Shown in pieces: positions 62,128-64,000 of a stretch of 64,000 nucleotides of DNA (the stretch's first letter is position 1; each line of letters starts with the position of its first letter). Below the pieces are notes generated by a model that worked only from the letters and a program-made list of their open reading frames with translations, was not told where the DNA came from and did not search any database. This stretch comes from UBA2287 sp037442025. GTDB lineage: Bacteria; Bacteroidota; Bacteroidia; Bacteroidales; Tenuifilaceae. The DNA is taken from assembly GCA_037442025.1 (NCBI GenBank), contig JBBIRB010000003.1, forward strand, positions 44,914-108,913, in the 5' to 3' direction. The position numbers and the translations under genes were made by a program.

Positions 62128-62149
62128 CCACACGGGAGGACTCGTGCGG
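62128..62149. repeat. Extragenic palindrome copy 3, inverted
   Basis: CCACACGGGAGGACTCGTGCGG: its reverse complement resembles copy 1 (CCGCACGA..TCCT..GTGTGG). So the family occurs in both orientations within 200 bases. Confidence 0.6.
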
Positions 62150-62236
62150 CAGCAATGGTGTTTTGCCCTAAACGAAACTTACGCACAAGCATGCTCCTCC
62201 AACCTTTCCTTTTACATTTAACATTCAGCGTTTTAC

Positions 62237-62409
62237 ATTTTTCATTTACCCAATAGGGCGCAGCCCCCAAAGCGCGCAGGCCCAAAAATCGGGCGAGGGT
62301 GCGCAAGCCAGCGGAAAGGAGCTTCCGATTTTCTTGATTTTTTTGTTTCTTTTTGTATCAAGACAAAAAGAAAAGGGAGAATTCACTACCTTAGCACCAC
62401 GTTCTTTGA
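62237..62409. other. GC-rich boundary segment before the Rhs fragment
   Basis: Contains AAAATCGG (62285-62292) and its reverse complement CCGATTTT (62325-62332), an 'AGGGCGCAGCC' block and a T-rich block with AAGACAAAAAG. No gene is seen. The sudden change of composition marks a probable recombination edge. Confidence 0.4.
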
Positions 62410-63204
62410 AAAACTCGCCACGCCTCCGCCAACCGCCTGAACTACAACGGCAAGGAGCTGCAGGACTTCAGCATCGGTGGGCGGCCCTTCGACTGGTACG
62501 ACTACGGCGCCAGGTTCTATGACCCACAGATTGCACGTTGGACAACCCCAGACCCATTAGTTGAAGATGATGATTCTTGGTCTCCTTATAATTATGTTCG
62601 AAATAATCCAATTTCACACAATGACCCCGATGGAAGGTTTTGGAATTATGTTGGAGGTGCATTACTTGGAGCTGGTGTGGATTACGTTGGTCAAGTAGCA
62701 GCCAATTTAGCAACAGGTAGTGACTTGTCGGACGCATTAACTGATGTAAATGTTGGTTCAATACTCATTTCAGCTGGAGAAGGAGCTCTTACAAGAGGAG
62801 CAAGTGTTTTCTCAAGTGCTGCTAAAACAGGAGTTAAAATGACTGCTAAAGTAGTTGCAAAAGAAGCTGTAAAAGAAGGGCTTAAAGAGGGTGCAGGTAA
62901 AGTTATAGATAATGCAATTAAAGGAAAAGATTTGACCGAGGGTGTTGTGCAAGAAGCCACTGTAGGAGCTGTCGCAAAAACGGTTAGTGTAAAGAATACT
63001 AATTATAGTGATAAACAAAAAGTTGTTAATCGCATGGAGAGTAAAGCTAATCCTACTCATCGTCAGCAAAATATTGCTAAAACTAACAAAAGTCAGATAA
63101 AAGCTACACAAGCAAGTAATACAGCTAAAACCACAACTAATACTACTGTAAAAAATACTGCTAATAATGTGGTTAACAAAGTCAAGGAAGATGAAAAGAA
63201 ATAA
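62410..63204 (+). pseudogene. 5'-truncated Rhs core with C-terminal tip domain
   Basis: Open frame of 264 codons after a stop at 62407-62409, with no start codon before the core. Residues 1-70 are the end of an Rhs core: 'NRLNYNGKELQDF', 'WYDYGARFYDPQIARW', 'PDPLVEDDDSW', 'YNYVRNNPISHNDPDG'. The GC-rich core gives way at 'DPDG' to an AT-rich tip with a hydrophobic glycine-rich segment and a lysine- and threonine-rich tail; I do not recognise a toxin fold. A GTG at 62677 could start a short product. An orphan tip displaced from a full rhs gene is the simplest reading. Confidence 0.75.
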
Positions 63205-64000
63205 TTTAAAAGAAAGGATTTTTACTGTAGTTGCTGGCTTATTTATTATTTCATTATCACTCTATTTTTACGAGATTACAAAAAGCAAACAGGCTGTTTT
63301 AGAAACAGGGAATGAAGCTAAAGTCCGAGTAACAAAAATATCACATGGGAAAGGAACTATTAAATCAATCCATGTAGAATTTAATGATAAAGAATACAAA
63401 GCAGGTGAAGCTTTCGGTACTTATAATGATGTTTCCATTGGCGATTCAATTAGTATTCTATATAAGCCAGGAATTGAATATGTTGTTTTAAAAGGGAAGA
63501 AAACATATTTAAACACTATCATTTTTGAGTATATCATTATTGCATTAGGAGGACTTTTTGTTTTATTAGGTGTTTTTTATAAAGGTAAAGAGAGTAAGGC
63601 TAATAAAAATACCATTATAGGACCAATCATTGAAGGTAAAAACGACACCGTAGAACCTGAAGAAATTAAAAAGCAAATAGTATTAGCGTATAGAAAAGAT
63701 AAACAAAAGGTTACAAGAATTATTGAAGAATTACTAATTGCTAAAGATAGCCGGGTAGAATCTGTATTTGATGCTTTGTTCGAAAACCATTGTTTTAGTA
63801 GCCATGAATTTATAACTTCATTTAGAAAAGTATTACAGTTATATTTAAAAAAGCAAGAACAGATATATTTAGATGTTATAAAAGTTTTTGTTACATCTGA
63901 ACAGGTTGAAAATAAAGAAAATCATAACAAGGTTAAAAATTTAATTGAAAGTAGTTCAGAGCTAAGCCCCAAGGTAAAAAGCGAGTTACTTTTATTACTC
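63191..64000 (+). CDS. Two-TM membrane protein, runs past window end; possible partner of the Rhs tip
   Basis: From ATG 63191 the frame is open to base 64000 (270 codons), overlapping the end of the Rhs fragment by 14 bases. Membrane helices lie at about residues 11-29 and 114-135; between them is a beta-rich part ('VRVTKISHGKGTIKSIHVEF', 'IGDSISILYKPG'), and after the second helix a charged, mostly helical cytoplasmic part. Overlap with the tip is the usual place for an immunity gene, but no family is recognised, so that role is only an inference. Codon use is AT-rich like the tip. Confidence 0.7.
   Translation, partial: MKRNNLKERIFTVVAGLFIISLSLYFYEITKSKQAVLETGNEAKVRVTKISHGKGTIKSIHVEFNDKEYKAGEAFGTYNDVSIGDSISILYKPGIEYVVLKGKKTYLNTIIFEYIIIALGGLFVLLGVFYKGKESKANKNTIIGPIIEGKNDTVEPEEIKKQIVLAYRKDKQKVTRIIEELLIAKDSRVESVFDALFENHCFSSHEFITSFRKVLQLYLKKQEQIYLDVIKVFVTSEQVENKENHNKVKNLIESSSELSPKVKSELLLLL

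Noticed and set aside
62677..63204. A stand-alone gene of 175 codons starting at GTG 62677
   Set aside because: The frame continues upstream through a clear Rhs core to 62410, so this is the tip of a truncated Rhs protein and not an independent gene.

Overview
The window is chromosomal DNA from a member of the Bacteroidota, probably the class Bacteroidia. Three things point there: several promoters fit the Bacteroidota -33/-7 pattern (TTTG, 18-19 bases, TAnnTTTG); many secreted proteins end their signal peptides at a short Q- or C-containing site; and the gene content is typical (MqnA/MqnP futalosine menaquinone route, BT_3928-like DoxX protein, folP-dacA pair, LytTR regulator, TPR histidine kinase). 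LpxB, MsbA and RND/TolC genes show a Gram-negative envelope. The family or genus cannot be named from this sequence.

Layout. 0-6 kb: an NfeD-like protease cut by the window edge, a CorA channel, mqnA, divergent purB, and an MsbA-type ABC transporter. 6.1-6.5 kb: two tRNA-Ser genes and a tRNA-Ser T-arm remnant. 6.8-11 kb: HU, TrmH, a LytTR regulator coupled to a class-III aminotransferase, and two uncharacterised envelope proteins. 11-14.6 kb (minus): surE, a small membrane protein, lpxB and a SpoIID-like gene. 14.7-22.4 kb: pheT, a macro-domain hydrolase, an NtrC-type sigma-54 activator with its TPR histidine kinase, and mqnP. 22.4-28 kb (minus): an oligopeptidase B-like protein, a DUF2490 gene with a PepSY-like gene, and fhs. 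28-34.4 kb: a complete RND efflux operon followed by an atypical SDR.

34.4-41.4 kb (minus) is the most unusual stretch: a PqqD-like protein, an ATP-grasp ligase, a DAP-decarboxylase-like PLP enzyme, a urea-transporter/M23-peptidase fusion, a TPR/beta-barrel protein and a TPR protein, nearly all overlapping or abutting. I read it as an uncharacterised pathway that makes and exports or senses a small amino-acid-derived product at the envelope. Upstream lie two paired lipoprotein genes and a Crp/Fnr regulator.

43.7-54.6 kb: an LTA-synthase-like enzyme, M28 and M20 peptidases, cysQ, a DoxX-type protein, tmk, folP and a diadenylate cyclase. 54.6-61.7 kb: a carotenoid locus (crtI, crtB, a CrtD-like desaturase, cruF) with an NdpA-like gene inserted, then folC. 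61.7-64 kb: tRNA-Val, a run of extragenic palindromes, a 5'-truncated Rhs core with an AT-rich C-terminal tip, and an overlapping two-TM protein gene that runs off the window. Short extragenic repeats of at least three families sit in the larger gaps.
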